Shown here: one piece after another, positions 55,198 through 63,895 of the stretch
How positions within the stretch are numbered: position 1 is the first letter of the stretch
Layout of the letters: each line of letters opens with the position of its first letter
Source: Sedimentisphaera salicampi
GTDB lineage: Bacteria > Planctomycetota > Phycisphaerae > Sedimentisphaerales > Sedimentisphaeraceae
Reading direction: 5' to 3'
Assembly: GCF_002117005.1 (NCBI RefSeq)
Contig: NZ_CP021023.1
Location: forward strand, 930,001-994,000
DNA: 64,000 bases
The notes under the pieces: model-generated
Databases searched by the model: none
Seen by the model: only the letters and a program-made list of their open reading frames with translations
Told to the model about the DNA's origin: nothing
Program-made: the position numbers and the translations under genes

Positions 55198-58100
55198 CTA
55201 TTTCTCTAATGGAATAAAAACACTTGCAACAGTGCCGCCTTCAGCAGCAGAGGCTATGCTGAAGCTTCCTCCAAAAACATTTGCTCTTTCCCTGATACCA
55301 ATCAGCCCGAGGGAATTTTTGTCGAAAGCTGCAGCATCTTTTATGCCTATTCCGTTGTCTATTACATCCAGCTTAGCGTATTGCCCTTGATTGTAAAGCT
55401 TTACTAAAACAAAACTCGCTTTAGCGTGTCTTAAAACATTGGTCATAAGCTCCTGAAATATCCTGAAAACCGCTGTACTGCATTCAGAGTCAAATTTAAT
55501 TGATTCGTCAAACTCTGTATCAATCATTATATCAGCAGTTTCAGCGAATTTTTCCGCCTGCCATTCAATCGCCGCTGGAAGCCCCATATCATCAAGAAGG
55601 CCCGGGCGAAGCTGAGAGCTTATCCGCTGGACGGTTTCGATTATCCCGTCAATCTTATCAGACATTTGATTAATTTTACTTTCTAATAATTCAGACTGCT
55701 CATCACTGCCAGGGGCTTTATTTTTCACCCAAGCAAGGTCATACTTCAGCGTAGTGAGGATTGTTCCCAGCTGGTCGTGAATTTCCCGAGAAATCTGCTT
55801 TCTCTCATCTTCCTGCACTTTGTTAAGGCGGATATACAGCTCTCTGAGTTCTTTTTTTGAATTATCTATTTCTTTAGTTCTCTGCTCAACCTTTTGCTCG
55901 AGAATCTGCCTTGAGCGAGAAAGGGCTGCCTCATACTCCTTTCTCTTTGTAATGTCCCTGCAAACAACCACCACTGTTTCTGTTATGCCGTTTGAATACT
56001 TAACCGGGCTCACTGTACACCAGAAATTCATTGCAGAGCTTTTTCTTTCCGGCTTTATTTCAACCTCGCAGTCATGTATTTCACCATCGTTAAAGGCTGC
56101 AGCGAGAATGCCTTCCTCTACGTCGGCATTCTTGAAAACAGAATTCCATTTTAAGCCTTCAACCCCGCCAAAAATCCCGGCAGCTGTTTCGTTTGTCCAG
56201 CTGATTCGGAAATCATTATTCACAATAAACATGCAGTCTGTAATGGAAGATATCAGTCCCGAAAGCCTCTGCTCGCTCTCTCTGAGCATCCTCTGATTCT
56301 CTCGAAGCTGGGTAACATCATTTGCAGCTGTAAGCAGAATTTTCCCCCTCTGTGTATTGATTAAATGAGAAGAAAACAAAACAATAAGCTTTTCTCCATT
56401 CTTCTTGCGAACTTTGAGTTCGGATTCTCTAACATATCCCTGCTGCAGGGTTTTCTCTGCGGTTTTGTGCCTTTTTTCTACATCTTCAAAAAGCCGGAGC
56501 TGCTGAGATGTTTTGCCGATAACTTCATCTCTCTCAAATCCAAGTACATTGAGAAATGTATCATTAACGTCTATGAATTTGCCGCTTTCAACCGTACTTA
56601 AGGCCATCAGAAGCGGTGAGGAGTTGAAGGCTTTGGCGAATTTCTCTTCAGACTCTTTCAACTGAGATATGTCCTTGCTGATTCCGAAAAGCGCCTGCTT
56701 TCCATTCCATATGCCCTTGATAACATACGACTCTGCCGGGATTATCGTACCGTCTTTGGCGGCTAAAGGCAAGGGACAGCTTTCCCGCTTGCCCTTAAGC
56801 ATCTGCTCTACATTTTCACCTGCCTCCTTCCTGTACTGCTCGGGATGGCAAATTAAGATGTTTCGGCCTATAATTTCCTCGCGTGAGTATCCGAGTTTGT
56901 TCAGCAGAGGCTGGTTTACCTCAATAATATTGCCCTGCATATCCAAAACAGAAAACAAACTGTCAACAGAGTTAAAGAAGCTGCTTAGATTCGCCTCGCT
57001 CTGCTTGAGTTTTTCCGTTAGGAGCTTGCTTTCGTTTATATCCTGATGTATCCCTGCCATTCTCAAAGGCTCGCCCAGCTCATCGAATTCAATGATCCTG
57101 CCGCTGTCTAAAATCCACTTATACTCCCCGCTTTTGGTTTTGAGCCTATGCTCCACATGATACTGGTCAACCTCGCCCCTCATTGCTTTACGCAATTCAT
57201 CCATTACCCTCTGATAATCATCGGGATGTATTCTCTGGCTCCAAGCTTCAATTTTCTCAGGGATGTCTTCAATCTCATAGCCGAGCATACCGGCCCATCT
57301 GCTGTCAATTTTAATTTTGCCGGTTTTGATTTGCCAGTCCCATAGGCCAAGTCCTGAACCTTCCAAAGCGAGCGAGAGCCTCTCGGCATTTTCAGTAACC
57401 TGCTTCTGAGCTTCCCGCAGGTCTGTAATATCCTGAAGAAACTGTACAGCTCCGCTGATGCTTCCATTCTCCGCGTAGATTGGGTCTAAGTTGGAGAGCA
57501 TCCATCTTTCACATTCTTTGAAATACATCTCCCATGAATGACCGCCCTTTTCCAAAACAGCTTCAGCAGAATAAATAAAGCCATCCTCTATCTCGCAGCT
57601 TCCAAATACACTGCTGAAATGCCTGCCCATCAGCTTATCGGCACTGCTGTTTAGGAATTTTTCCGCTGCCCTGTTAGCTTTAACGATATTGAGATTTTCA
57701 TCATAAACTATAATAAGGCTCTGAGAGGAATTGAAAGTAGCCTGCCATCTCCTCACTGAAGTGAGGATTTCAGCATTAGCCTCATTGAGCTCTTTTGTCC
57801 TTTCAATAACCCTTTCCTCAAGGTGCTTCCTTGCCTTGCCCAGCTCAGATTCATTCTGCACGATCTGCATTTCCATAGAGCTGAATTCCCTTGCCAAAAG
57901 CTCAAGCTCTCTTATCTTAGACCCAATCTGCTCAGGTCTGAAAGACTTTCGGTGCTTTGCAAAATCAGCAGCAGCCTGCCGGAAGACCTCAAGAGGCCTT
58001 GCAAAGAATTTATTCCCAAAATACATTCCTATCATCACGTTAACGGCAACAAAGGCCAACAAAATCAACAGGAGTTTTACTGTGAGCAAAGCTACCGCTT

Positions 58101-58857
58101 CAGCGCTTTGGCTTCTGCTATGAGAATATTCAAATTTAAGCCCGAGATCTGCATTCTTTCTCATATGCTCAACGGAACTGCCCCTTGTGCCTATTTGCAG
58201 GATAAGATTACTGCCGGAATAGACAGCAAGATGCGAGCCGGAAAGAAGACTCTTTAAAGAAGACTGCTCAACAATCTCGTCCACGGGAATCTCGAGTACC
58301 AAGAACCCCTGCACAGTCCCTTTATAATCTACTGGCGAGACAACCCTGAAGAAGAAATTCCTGCCCTGCCGGCTTACAGAAGAAAACTTTTCAATTTCTC
58401 CTTCTGCCAGCCTCTGCATCCATTGCTGCGAGGAATAATCGAATAAGGGGTTTTCTTTAGTGCTTTTAATTCTGCTTCCGAAACAGTCTAAAAGGGTTAG
58501 CTGGTATTTCCTGCCGAAGAAAGAAAGCGTTTTCATAAAATCCCCTACGCTTGAGAGATTTGATTTCGGCTGCATAACTGCCTGAGTGATAAGCGGAAAA
58601 TCAGCGTAGTCTTTGAGAATCATATAATGATTATCGATGAATCTATTGAAGATATCATCTGCGGCAAGGGTTTTCTCCCTGCAAGCCCTTTGATCAAGGC
58701 TTTTCACCACAGTGTTTGCACCCAAGACAACAAAAAAACACACCACGAGGCCTGTAAGAACAGTAATTGTAAGGATAAAATTCCTTACAGCTTTAGATAC
58801 AGGGATCAGTTCCGCTGCTTTCTTTGCCCCTTGAATACCATTTCGTTTGTTCTTCAT
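55198..58857 (-). CDS. Multi-PAS membrane histidine kinase (NarX-type HisKA_3)
   Basis: A 1219-residue sensor. There is a transmembrane helix near 25-50, then a Cache-like extracellular part of about 200 residues, a second helix near 255-285, HAMP and coiled coil to about 365, and about five PAS domains. For example 'GLWDWQIKTGKIKIDSRWAGMLGYE' is near 500 and 'NLSSFFNSVDSLFSVLDMQG' near 630. The HisKA_3 helix has the phosphoacceptor in 'REIHDQLGTILTTL', and the HATPase has 'ELMTNVLRHAKA' and 'DNGIGIKDAAAF'. It overlaps the upstream binding-protein gene by four bases and is followed by the NarL regulator. Confidence 0.92.
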   Translation of the reverse strand: MKNKRNGIQGAKKAAELIPVSKAVRNFILTITVLTGLVVCFFVVLGANTVVKSLDQRACREKTLAADDIFNRFIDNHYMILKDYADFPLITQAVMQPKSNLSSVGDFMKTLSFFGRKYQLTLLDCFGSRIKSTKENPLFDYSSQQWMQRLAEGEIEKFSSVSRQGRNFFFRVVSPVDYKGTVQGFLVLEIPVDEIVEQSSLKSLLSGSHLAVYSGSNLILQIGTRGSSVEHMRKNADLGLKFEYSHSRSQSAEAVALLTVKLLLILLAFVAVNVMIGMYFGNKFFARPLEVFRQAAADFAKHRKSFRPEQIGSKIRELELLAREFSSMEMQIVQNESELGKARKHLEERVIERTKELNEANAEILTSVRRWQATFNSSQSLIIVYDENLNIVKANRAAEKFLNSSADKLMGRHFSSVFGSCEIEDGFIYSAEAVLEKGGHSWEMYFKECERWMLSNLDPIYAENGSISGAVQFLQDITDLREAQKQVTENAERLSLALEGSGLGLWDWQIKTGKIKIDSRWAGMLGYEIEDIPEKIEAWSQRIHPDDYQRVMDELRKAMRGEVDQYHVEHRLKTKSGEYKWILDSGRIIEFDELGEPLRMAGIHQDINESKLLTEKLKQSEANLSSFFNSVDSLFSVLDMQGNIIEVNQPLLNKLGYSREEIIGRNILICHPEQYRKEAGENVEQMLKGKRESCPLPLAAKDGTIIPAESYVIKGIWNGKQALFGISKDISQLKESEEKFAKAFNSSPLLMALSTVESGKFIDVNDTFLNVLGFERDEVIGKTSQQLRLFEDVEKRHKTAEKTLQQGYVRESELKVRKKNGEKLIVLFSSHLINTQRGKILLTAANDVTQLRENQRMLRESEQRLSGLISSITDCMFIVNNDFRISWTNETAAGIFGGVEGLKWNSVFKNADVEEGILAAAFNDGEIHDCEVEIKPERKSSAMNFWCTVSPVKYSNGITETVVVVCRDITKRKEYEAALSRSRQILEQKVEQRTKEIDNSKKELRELYIRLNKVQEDERKQISREIHDQLGTILTTLKYDLAWVKNKAPGSDEQSELLESKINQMSDKIDGIIETVQRISSQLRPGLLDDMGLPAAIEWQAEKFAETADIMIDTEFDESIKFDSECSTAVFRIFQELMTNVLRHAKASFVLVKLYNQGQYAKLDVIDNGIGIKDAAAFDKNSLGLIGIRERANVFGGSFSIASAAEGGTVASVFIPLEK

Positions 58858-60125
58858 TTCACGTACATCGATTCAAAAACTATTGCATTGTCTCTGCGGT
58901 AATGCGCCATAACGTAATCTTCTGCATTCAATGCTTCGTGGGCATCAGGATTATTTTCGGTAAATTCGCTAAAAGGTTTGTTATAAACTTTTATAAGCCC
59001 TTCCACCGGTCTATCCAGATTTTCCAGAGCACTTCTCACAGCGGCTCTGTCTATGATTATATCGCCCGTAAGTCCTGCATTTTCTGCGGCTCTTATCAGG
59101 ATTTTTGTGAGGTCGTAGGCGTGTATAAATCCTGCGGGGGCTTTAATATCTACCGGTTCTTTGATTTTTTTGGGATACAAAGATTTGGCTAACGAGAAAA
59201 CCCTCCTGCTCAATTCGGTTTGGGGGCTTGAGATAAATGAGAAATTTGTCTGAATGAAGCTGAGCTTAATTTTTTCCCTCATCTGCGCATCTATCTCCTG
59301 AGGAAAATCTCCCCCTGTAATGCCCCAGTGGCTGCATATTGGAAGCCTTTTTCCCTCGGGAAGAGAGGCCATTGCCCGTGCGATGGTTTTCCCTTCAGGT
59401 GCGTTTGCCACTAGAAAAACGACATCCGCCCCGCTGGTACAAATATCCCTAAGTATTATTTTCGCCCCGTTTTCAGTGAGGTTCCAGTTGAACATTTTTA
59501 TAACAGCTGGAGAGCCGAATCCAAAATCCCTAATGGCTTTCGTAAGAGATTTCCTGTTCGATTCCCCCCAACCGGTTTGCTCAAGAAGAAGTGCGGGATT
59601 CTGATATTCTTTTTTGTTCATCGCATAATCTACGATCACTCCGCCGGCCTTGGAATCATCAATTGAAAGCCGGAAGATCCAATTCTCGGGAGACGGATAT
59701 CGGGTAATTGGTGCGGCAGCTGCCCATGGATCTAAAACTAAAATGCCATTTTCATTTATAAAATCCCTGTTTGCCAGAAGAGGGGGAGAATGCAGACCGG
59801 AAAAAACAGCAAGAGCCCGAGGGTCTTTGAGATATTCCTCCATATGCCTTCTGCTTCGGACTGTATTGCCCTGATGATCTTTAACAACAATTTCGACCCT
59901 TCTGCCGTCAATCTTGTTTCCTGCCTCGGCAAGGGCGGTTTCTATTCCGCGTTTTATTGAGGCACCTGATTCTGCAAGCAGAGTCATATCCGCGTCAAGA
60001 TAGATATGCAGGGGTTCTGGCGTGCTTTTGCTGTTTTTAGATTGAATTTCACCGGCTGCCGGCAACCTTGCGGAGAAGGCTGCAGAAATAAACAGGATAA
60101 AAAAATAAAATGCTTTCGACCTCAT
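58854..60125 (-). CDS. Periplasmic ligand-binding protein (LivK-type), likely co-sensor of the kinase
   Basis: An ABC-type periplasmic binding protein of 423 residues, type I fold. The signal peptide is 'SKAFYFFILFISAAFSARLPA'. The mature part has 'YLDADMTLLAESGASIKRGIETALAEAGNKIDGRRVEIVV'-type sequence, the standard opening of branched-chain amino acid or amide binding proteins. No permease or ATPase genes accompany it. Its stop overlaps the kinase start (ATGA), so it probably presents a ligand to the kinase rather than to a transporter. GGAGAG is upstream of the ATG. Confidence 0.88.
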   Translation of the reverse strand: MRSKAFYFFILFISAAFSARLPAAGEIQSKNSKSTPEPLHIYLDADMTLLAESGASIKRGIETALAEAGNKIDGRRVEIVVKDHQGNTVRSRRHMEEYLKDPRALAVFSGLHSPPLLANRDFINENGILVLDPWAAAAPITRYPSPENWIFRLSIDDSKAGGVIVDYAMNKKEYQNPALLLEQTGWGESNRKSLTKAIRDFGFGSPAVIKMFNWNLTENGAKIILRDICTSGADVVFLVANAPEGKTIARAMASLPEGKRLPICSHWGITGGDFPQEIDAQMREKIKLSFIQTNFSFISSPQTELSRRVFSLAKSLYPKKIKEPVDIKAPAGFIHAYDLTKILIRAAENAGLTGDIIIDRAAVRSALENLDRPVEGLIKVYNKPFSEFTENNPDAHEALNAEDYVMAHYRRDNAIVFESMYVK

Positions 60126-60287
60126 AATCTCTCCGTTACGCCTGATTATTAAAACCCAAATTTTCGCAGTTTATTTTATTCCTGGCATACAAAAAACAAG
60201 GGGTAGTTTATTCTATTCGAAAATTACATGCCGAGCCTGCGTTAATTTACAGTCCTCTCTTTTTCAAAAGCTCGCAAAATTCAGGGG

Positions 60288-60821
60288 TTATTTCTTGCGC
60301 TCGTAAATGCTTGCGCCTGTGGAGTCGTAGGCTACAACTGCAGGGAAATCCGAAACCTCGAGGCGGTGGATTGCCTCTGGGCCGAGCTCAGGATATGCCA
60401 CCACTTCCGATTTGACTATAGATTTGCTCAAAAGTGCGCCTGCCCCGCCGACAGCACTGAAATGCACTGCTGTATTCTTAATAAGGGAATTGATCACAGC
60501 ATCGCCGCGGTAGCCTTTGCCTATCATACCGGCAAGGCCGTTATCCAGAAGTATCGGGCTGAATTGATCCATCCTTGAAGATGTGGTGGGGCCTGCAGAA
60601 CCGGCCGGCCTTCCCTCTGCTGCCGGCGAAGGGCCTACAAAATAAATTATCTGCCCCTCTATATCAATAGGAAGAGGCTCAGAGCGTGCGATGGATTCGG
60701 TGAGTCTTTTGTGCGCCATATCCCGAGCGCTGTATATAACGCCCGAGATGAGCACTTCCTCGCCTGCTCTGAGCTCTGCTGTTTTCTGTTTTGTCAGGGG
60801 AGTAGAGATCTTCTTTGCCAT
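60288..60821 (-). CDS. Fe-S fumarate/tartrate hydro-lyase beta subunit
   Basis: C-terminal half of class I fumarase, the part that completes the hydro-lyase active site. It has 177 residues, the length of a separate beta subunit. 'GPSPAAEGRPAGSAGPTTSSRMD' holds the 'GPTTSxRMD' signature, and 'GKGYRG' and 'VGGAGALLS' are also conserved. The alpha subunit gene, which carries the Fe-S cysteines, is not in the window. It is 14 bases downstream of hflC with GGAAGG before the ATG, an unusual operon partner. It could also belong to L-tartrate dehydratase. Confidence 0.88.
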   Translation of the reverse strand: MAKKISTPLTKQKTAELRAGEEVLISGVIYSARDMAHKRLTESIARSEPLPIDIEGQIIYFVGPSPAAEGRPAGSAGPTTSSRMDQFSPILLDNGLAGMIGKGYRGDAVINSLIKNTAVHFSAVGGAGALLSKSIVKSEVVAYPELGPEAIHRLEVSDFPAVVAYDSTGASIYERKK

Positions 60822-60835
60822 CAGAAGCCTTCCGC

Positions 60836-61795
60836 CTACTCCGCTGTTTCCTGCATTTGCCTGCCTGTGCTTGAGGAAAGGTATTTCAGGTATTCGCTGT
60901 CTGTTGAGAGCACAGCGTTTGAGCCCTTGAGGTTTTCCTTGTAAGACTCAAGCGTTTTGTAGAAGGCAAAGAAATCGGGGTCGAGGCCGTATGACTCTGC
61001 GTAGATTTTAACCGCCTCTGAATCTGCTGAACCGCGAATCTGCTGAGACTCCCTATAAGCCTCTGAGATGATGCGGTTTGTATCATTCTCAATCTTACCC
61101 TGAATATTCATCTTCTCGCCCTCACCTTCAGAGCGGTATTCAGCAGCCACGCGGAGCCTTTCTTCCACCATCCTCTCGTAAACCTTCTCACGCACCTGCT
61201 CGGTGTAGTTTATGCGTTTAATAAGCACATCCACGAGCTCGATTCCGAAATCCTTGGCCGAAATTTTAGCTTCAGCGAGAATTTTATTCTCAATTGCGTT
61301 TCTGCCCATTGATATATTGCTCACATCCTGTTCACGGATGTCCTTCACTTCAACCATCATGGACATCTCTCTGTTGGAATTCCGCACAGCTTCGATAAGC
61401 TGATTGCTGGAGATTCTGTTTCTAACAGCAGAATTTATAATATCATCAAGCCTGCTCTGAGCGGCCGTTTCTGTGCGGAGGGTTTTCATAAATTCGAGAG
61501 GATCTACGATGCGCCAGCGGCCGAATGTGTCAACGTTGATATAACGTTTTTCCACGGTCGGCATTTGAGTGGGTGTTCCGTCCCATTCGAGCAGACGCTT
61601 TTCAAACATATTAACCTTTTCTACAAAAGGAATTTTGAATTTCAGGCCTGCATCCTTTTCAACCCTCTTATACTTGCCGAACTGCGTGATAACAGCCTGC
61701 TCGGTTTCTTTAACCGTATAACAGAAGAGGTTGAACGCCACAAAAAGGGCGATAAAGCCCCACAGGATATAATTCGCTATTTTGGTAGGATTCAT
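60836..61795 (-). CDS. hflC: HflC, SPFH-domain membrane protease regulator
   Basis: An SPFH/band-7 protein of 319 residues with one N-terminal transmembrane helix ('NYILWGFIALFVAFNLFCYTV'). It forms a large periplasmic cage with HflK around FtsH protease. The SPFH region includes 'VITQFGKYKRVEKDAGLKFKIPFVEKV' and 'DVLIKRINYTEQVREKVYERM'. 'AEAYRESQQIRGSADSEAVKIYAESYG'-like heptads form the coiled coil. The start overlaps the HflK stop by four bases (ATGA), and GGAGG precedes it. Confidence 0.93.
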   Translation of the reverse strand: MNPTKIANYILWGFIALFVAFNLFCYTVKETEQAVITQFGKYKRVEKDAGLKFKIPFVEKVNMFEKRLLEWDGTPTQMPTVEKRYINVDTFGRWRIVDPLEFMKTLRTETAAQSRLDDIINSAVRNRISSNQLIEAVRNSNREMSMMVEVKDIREQDVSNISMGRNAIENKILAEAKISAKDFGIELVDVLIKRINYTEQVREKVYERMVEERLRVAAEYRSEGEGEKMNIQGKIENDTNRIISEAYRESQQIRGSADSEAVKIYAESYGLDPDFFAFYKTLESYKENLKGSNAVLSTDSEYLKYLSSSTGRQMQETAE

Positions 61796-62757
61796 TTAGA
61801 TTCCTCCTTTTTGTTTAAATTCATATGAGGCAGAAGCGATTCCACTTCTTTGTCTATAATGTTAAGCTGGCCGATTTCGGGGAAGGCCTCGTTGACAGCC
61901 TCGAGATACATTCTTGTACGTGTAACGTCTTTGCTGTTTTTGTAGTTGTTGTAGATTTCTTTGAATCGGCCTGCATCACCTTCAGCCTCATTCACTCTCT
62001 TAACAGCGTAAGCCTCGGCCTGCTGCACCATTTTCTGCGCCTCGCCCCGCTTCTTTGGAATAATCTCGTTATACTCTTTCTTAGCGCTGTTTATGAGCTT
62101 TTCCTTCTCCTGCTGAGCAGCGTTCACTTCATTAAAGGCGTGCTTCACCGGATCCGGCGGATTAACATCCTGCATCTTCACTGTTACTACAAAGAGCCCT
62201 GATTCATAATCATCAAGTATCTTCTGCATGCCGTCTTCAACGAGTTCGTTAATCTCCATCCTGCGTTCTGTAAGCACTTCATCAACCGAAGAATCGCCCA
62301 CTTCCCTTCGAACTACCGCCTCTGCTACATCACGAAGCATTTTGCGATGGTCTCTGATATTGAACAGGTACTTCTGAGGATCGATAATCCTGTACTGCAC
62401 AATCCACTGAACGTCTGCAACGCTCAGATCGCCGCAAAGCATAAGCGATTCGCTGGAAAAGTCGCGGCGGTCGTACTGGCTCTCAACGCCTGCTTTAAGC
62501 GTTCTGAAGCCGAATTCCTCTTTGAACACGGTGGTTACCTTCGGCGTTGACACCGCTTCAATCCCGAAGGGGAGCTTGAAATGAAGGCCGGGTTCGGCTG
62601 TCCGGCTGAACTCGCCGAATCTGGTAACTACAGCACGTTCGTCAGTGTTCACTGTATAGAAAGATCCATTTATGATCCCTATAACCAGTGCTGCACCTAT
62701 ACCAAGCAGTATGTACTTGGAGAAATTGCTTTCAGCATCAAAAAATTGTTTAACCAT
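61792..62757 (-). CDS. hflK: HflK, SPFH-domain membrane protease regulator
   Basis: An SPFH/band-7 protein, 321 residues, partner of HflC. The transmembrane helix is 'YILLGIGAALVIGIINGSFYTV' near residue 15. The SPFH core begins 'DERAVVTRFGEFSRTAEPGLHFKLPFGIEAV'. 'MQDVNPPDPVKHAFNEVNAAQQEKEKLIN' and 'AEAYAVKRVNEAEGDAGRF' are typical HflK strands. It lacks the Gly-rich N-terminal tail of E. coli HflK and is shorter. It is the first gene of the hflK-hflC-fumarase beta operon, with AGAGG before the ATG. Confidence 0.92.
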   Translation of the reverse strand: MVKQFFDAESNFSKYILLGIGAALVIGIINGSFYTVNTDERAVVTRFGEFSRTAEPGLHFKLPFGIEAVSTPKVTTVFKEEFGFRTLKAGVESQYDRRDFSSESLMLCGDLSVADVQWIVQYRIIDPQKYLFNIRDHRKMLRDVAEAVVRREVGDSSVDEVLTERRMEINELVEDGMQKILDDYESGLFVVTVKMQDVNPPDPVKHAFNEVNAAQQEKEKLINSAKKEYNEIIPKKRGEAQKMVQQAEAYAVKRVNEAEGDAGRFKEIYNNYKNSKDVTRTRMYLEAVNEAFPEIGQLNIIDKEVESLLPHMNLNKKEESK

Positions 62758-62867
62758 TTCTACCTCTTAGTCTGATTTTCATTATTTCCCACTATTTTAA
62801 CAGAAACAACTGTAAACACAAAAAATAATCACTGATTCAAAAAAAATGTGTGCGACAATTTTTTGGG

Positions 62868-62941
62868 GCGAGTGGCAGAGCTGCAAGTCCGCCTGCGGCG
62901 GATGGCGAGTGGCAGAGCTGCAAGTCCGCCTGCGGCGGATG
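62868..62941. repeat. Two perfect 37-bp tandem units containing a TCCGCC-TGC-GGCGGA hairpin
   Basis: Units at 62868-62904 and 62905-62941 are identical. Degenerate GTGGCAGA copies continue to about 62970. The hairpin core TCCGCCTGCGGCGGA recurs in inverted or altered form near 63113-63122, 63207-63222 and 63950-63973. Confidence 0.85.
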
Positions 62942-62978
62942 GCAAGTGGCAGAGTGGCAGAGTGGCAGAGTAGCTCGT

Positions 62979-63019
62979 GGCAAAATCATTAGTGAAAAAT
63001 TAGTGCTGATTAGTGGTTA
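62979..63019. repeat. 41-bp dispersed repeat, copy 1
   Basis: Begins GGCAAAATCATTAGTG and ends TTAGTGGTTA. It matches 63272-63312 except for two bases and is flanked by GTGGCAGAG-type sequence in both places. Confidence 0.8.
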
Positions 63020-63271
63020 AAAAAATATCTCCCCTCTGTGTGCCTCTGACTCAGTCCGTAAATGCTGCGGCCAGTCTGTGATGAACGTCTGCTGTCCACT
63101 TATTTCGCCCCGCCTGCGGCGGGTCTTCATGCGTGGCTCGGTTTAAATATCTCGTTTTGTGAAATCGCTGCGAAATACTAACGACAATCAGAGCCGTGCG
63201 TGGAGTCCGCCGAAGGCGGACGGAGCAAGCGGATAGATTCGTTGCTCGTGGCAAGTGGCAGAGTAGCGAGT

Positions 63272-63312
63272 GGCAAAATCATTAGTGAAAAATTAGTGTT
63301 GATTAGCGGTTA
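63272..63312. repeat. 41-bp dispersed repeat, copy 2
   Basis: Second copy of the repeat at 62979-63019, in the same orientation. Confidence 0.8.
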
Positions 63313-63341
63313 GTTTAAATAGGGACAGTTACCCATTTATT

Positions 63342-63422
63342 AGTTTGGCTTTTGGAAGTGAGTAATCCTTCCCTCCCTTCAGCACAAAAGTGTATCCGGA
63401 AGGCTCGTCCACATTTCTCTTT
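63342..63422. repeat. 81-bp repeat, copy 1, carrying a conserved minus-strand peptide frame
   Basis: It matches 63649-63729 closely. On the minus strand both read GTG then DEPSGYTFVLKGGK-[DN]-YSLPKAKL. In this copy the frame ends at 63329 after 27 codons. Two of three substitutions visible in that stretch are synonymous, which hints at a former coding sequence. Confidence 0.7.
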
Positions 63423-63442
63423 TAATAGTTCTTTTCTTTTAC

Positions 63443-63635
63443 GTGGGAATTTCTCCCACACTTTTGTGAACGTTTTTCCCACACCTTTGGGAAGTTTTTC
63501 CCACAGTTAGACGCTGGGGGTGTGGGAGTTTCTCCCACATTGCTGTGAACGTTTTTCCCACACTGCCTTGGAAATTTTTCCCACAGTTAGACGTTGGGGG
63601 TGTGGGATTTTCTCCCGCACTGCTTGGAACGTTTT
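63443..63635. repeat. Tandem array with 80-bp period made of GTGGGA palindromes
   Basis: The marker GTTAGACG occurs at 63506 and 63586, exactly 80 bases apart. Within each unit are GTGGGAG-TTT-CTCCCAC-like hairpins and GAACGTTTTTCCCACA segments. There are about 2.4 copies, with the last one diverged. Confidence 0.75.
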
Positions 63636-63719
63636 TTGATACTCTTCGAGTTTGGCTTTTGGAAGTGAGTAATTTTTTCCTCCCTTCAGCACAAAAGTGT
63701 ATCCGGAAGGCTCGTCCAC
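63507..63719 (-). pseudogene. Small frame running through the second 81-bp repeat into the tandem array, probably a remnant
   Basis: A 70-residue frame starting near 63719 (GTG or nearby). The first 32 residues (DEPSGYTFVLKGGKNYSLPK) are shared with the copy at 63329-63412. The rest is translated tandem repeat. I do not recognise the peptide. It may be the end of a degraded mobile-element gene that carried the repeats along. Confidence 0.35.
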
Positions 63720-63729
63720 ATTACTCTTT
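63649..63729. repeat. 81-bp repeat, copy 2
   Basis: Second copy of 63342-63422, with a few substitutions around the GGAAAAAATTAC stretch. Confidence 0.75.
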
Positions 63730-63754
63730 TCTTTTCTTATTCTTTTATGGTCTA

Positions 63755-63895
63755 ATTTTCGGACAGGTTCCTGTCTGGTTTTCGGGCAGGTACCTGCCTG
63801 ATTTTTGGACTGGTCGGATTTTCCTACCGGTCTGGTTTTCGGACTGGTCGGTTTTCCCTACCGGTTGGGTTTTCGGGCAGGTTTTGTAAATGTTT
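63755..63895. repeat. Degenerate array of inverted repeats around CAGGTACCTG and CCGGT cores
   Basis: Successive units read GGACAGGTTCCTGTC, GGGCAGGTACCTGCCT, GGACTGGTCGGATTTT...CCGGTCTGG and similar, separated by TTTTCGG. The unit length is about 20-30 bases and each can fold on itself. Confidence 0.7.

Noticed and set aside
62868-63895. A CRISPR array in the right-end repeats
   Set aside because: The repeats are contiguous or differ in type and period, there are no unique spacers of constant length, and no cas genes are in the window.
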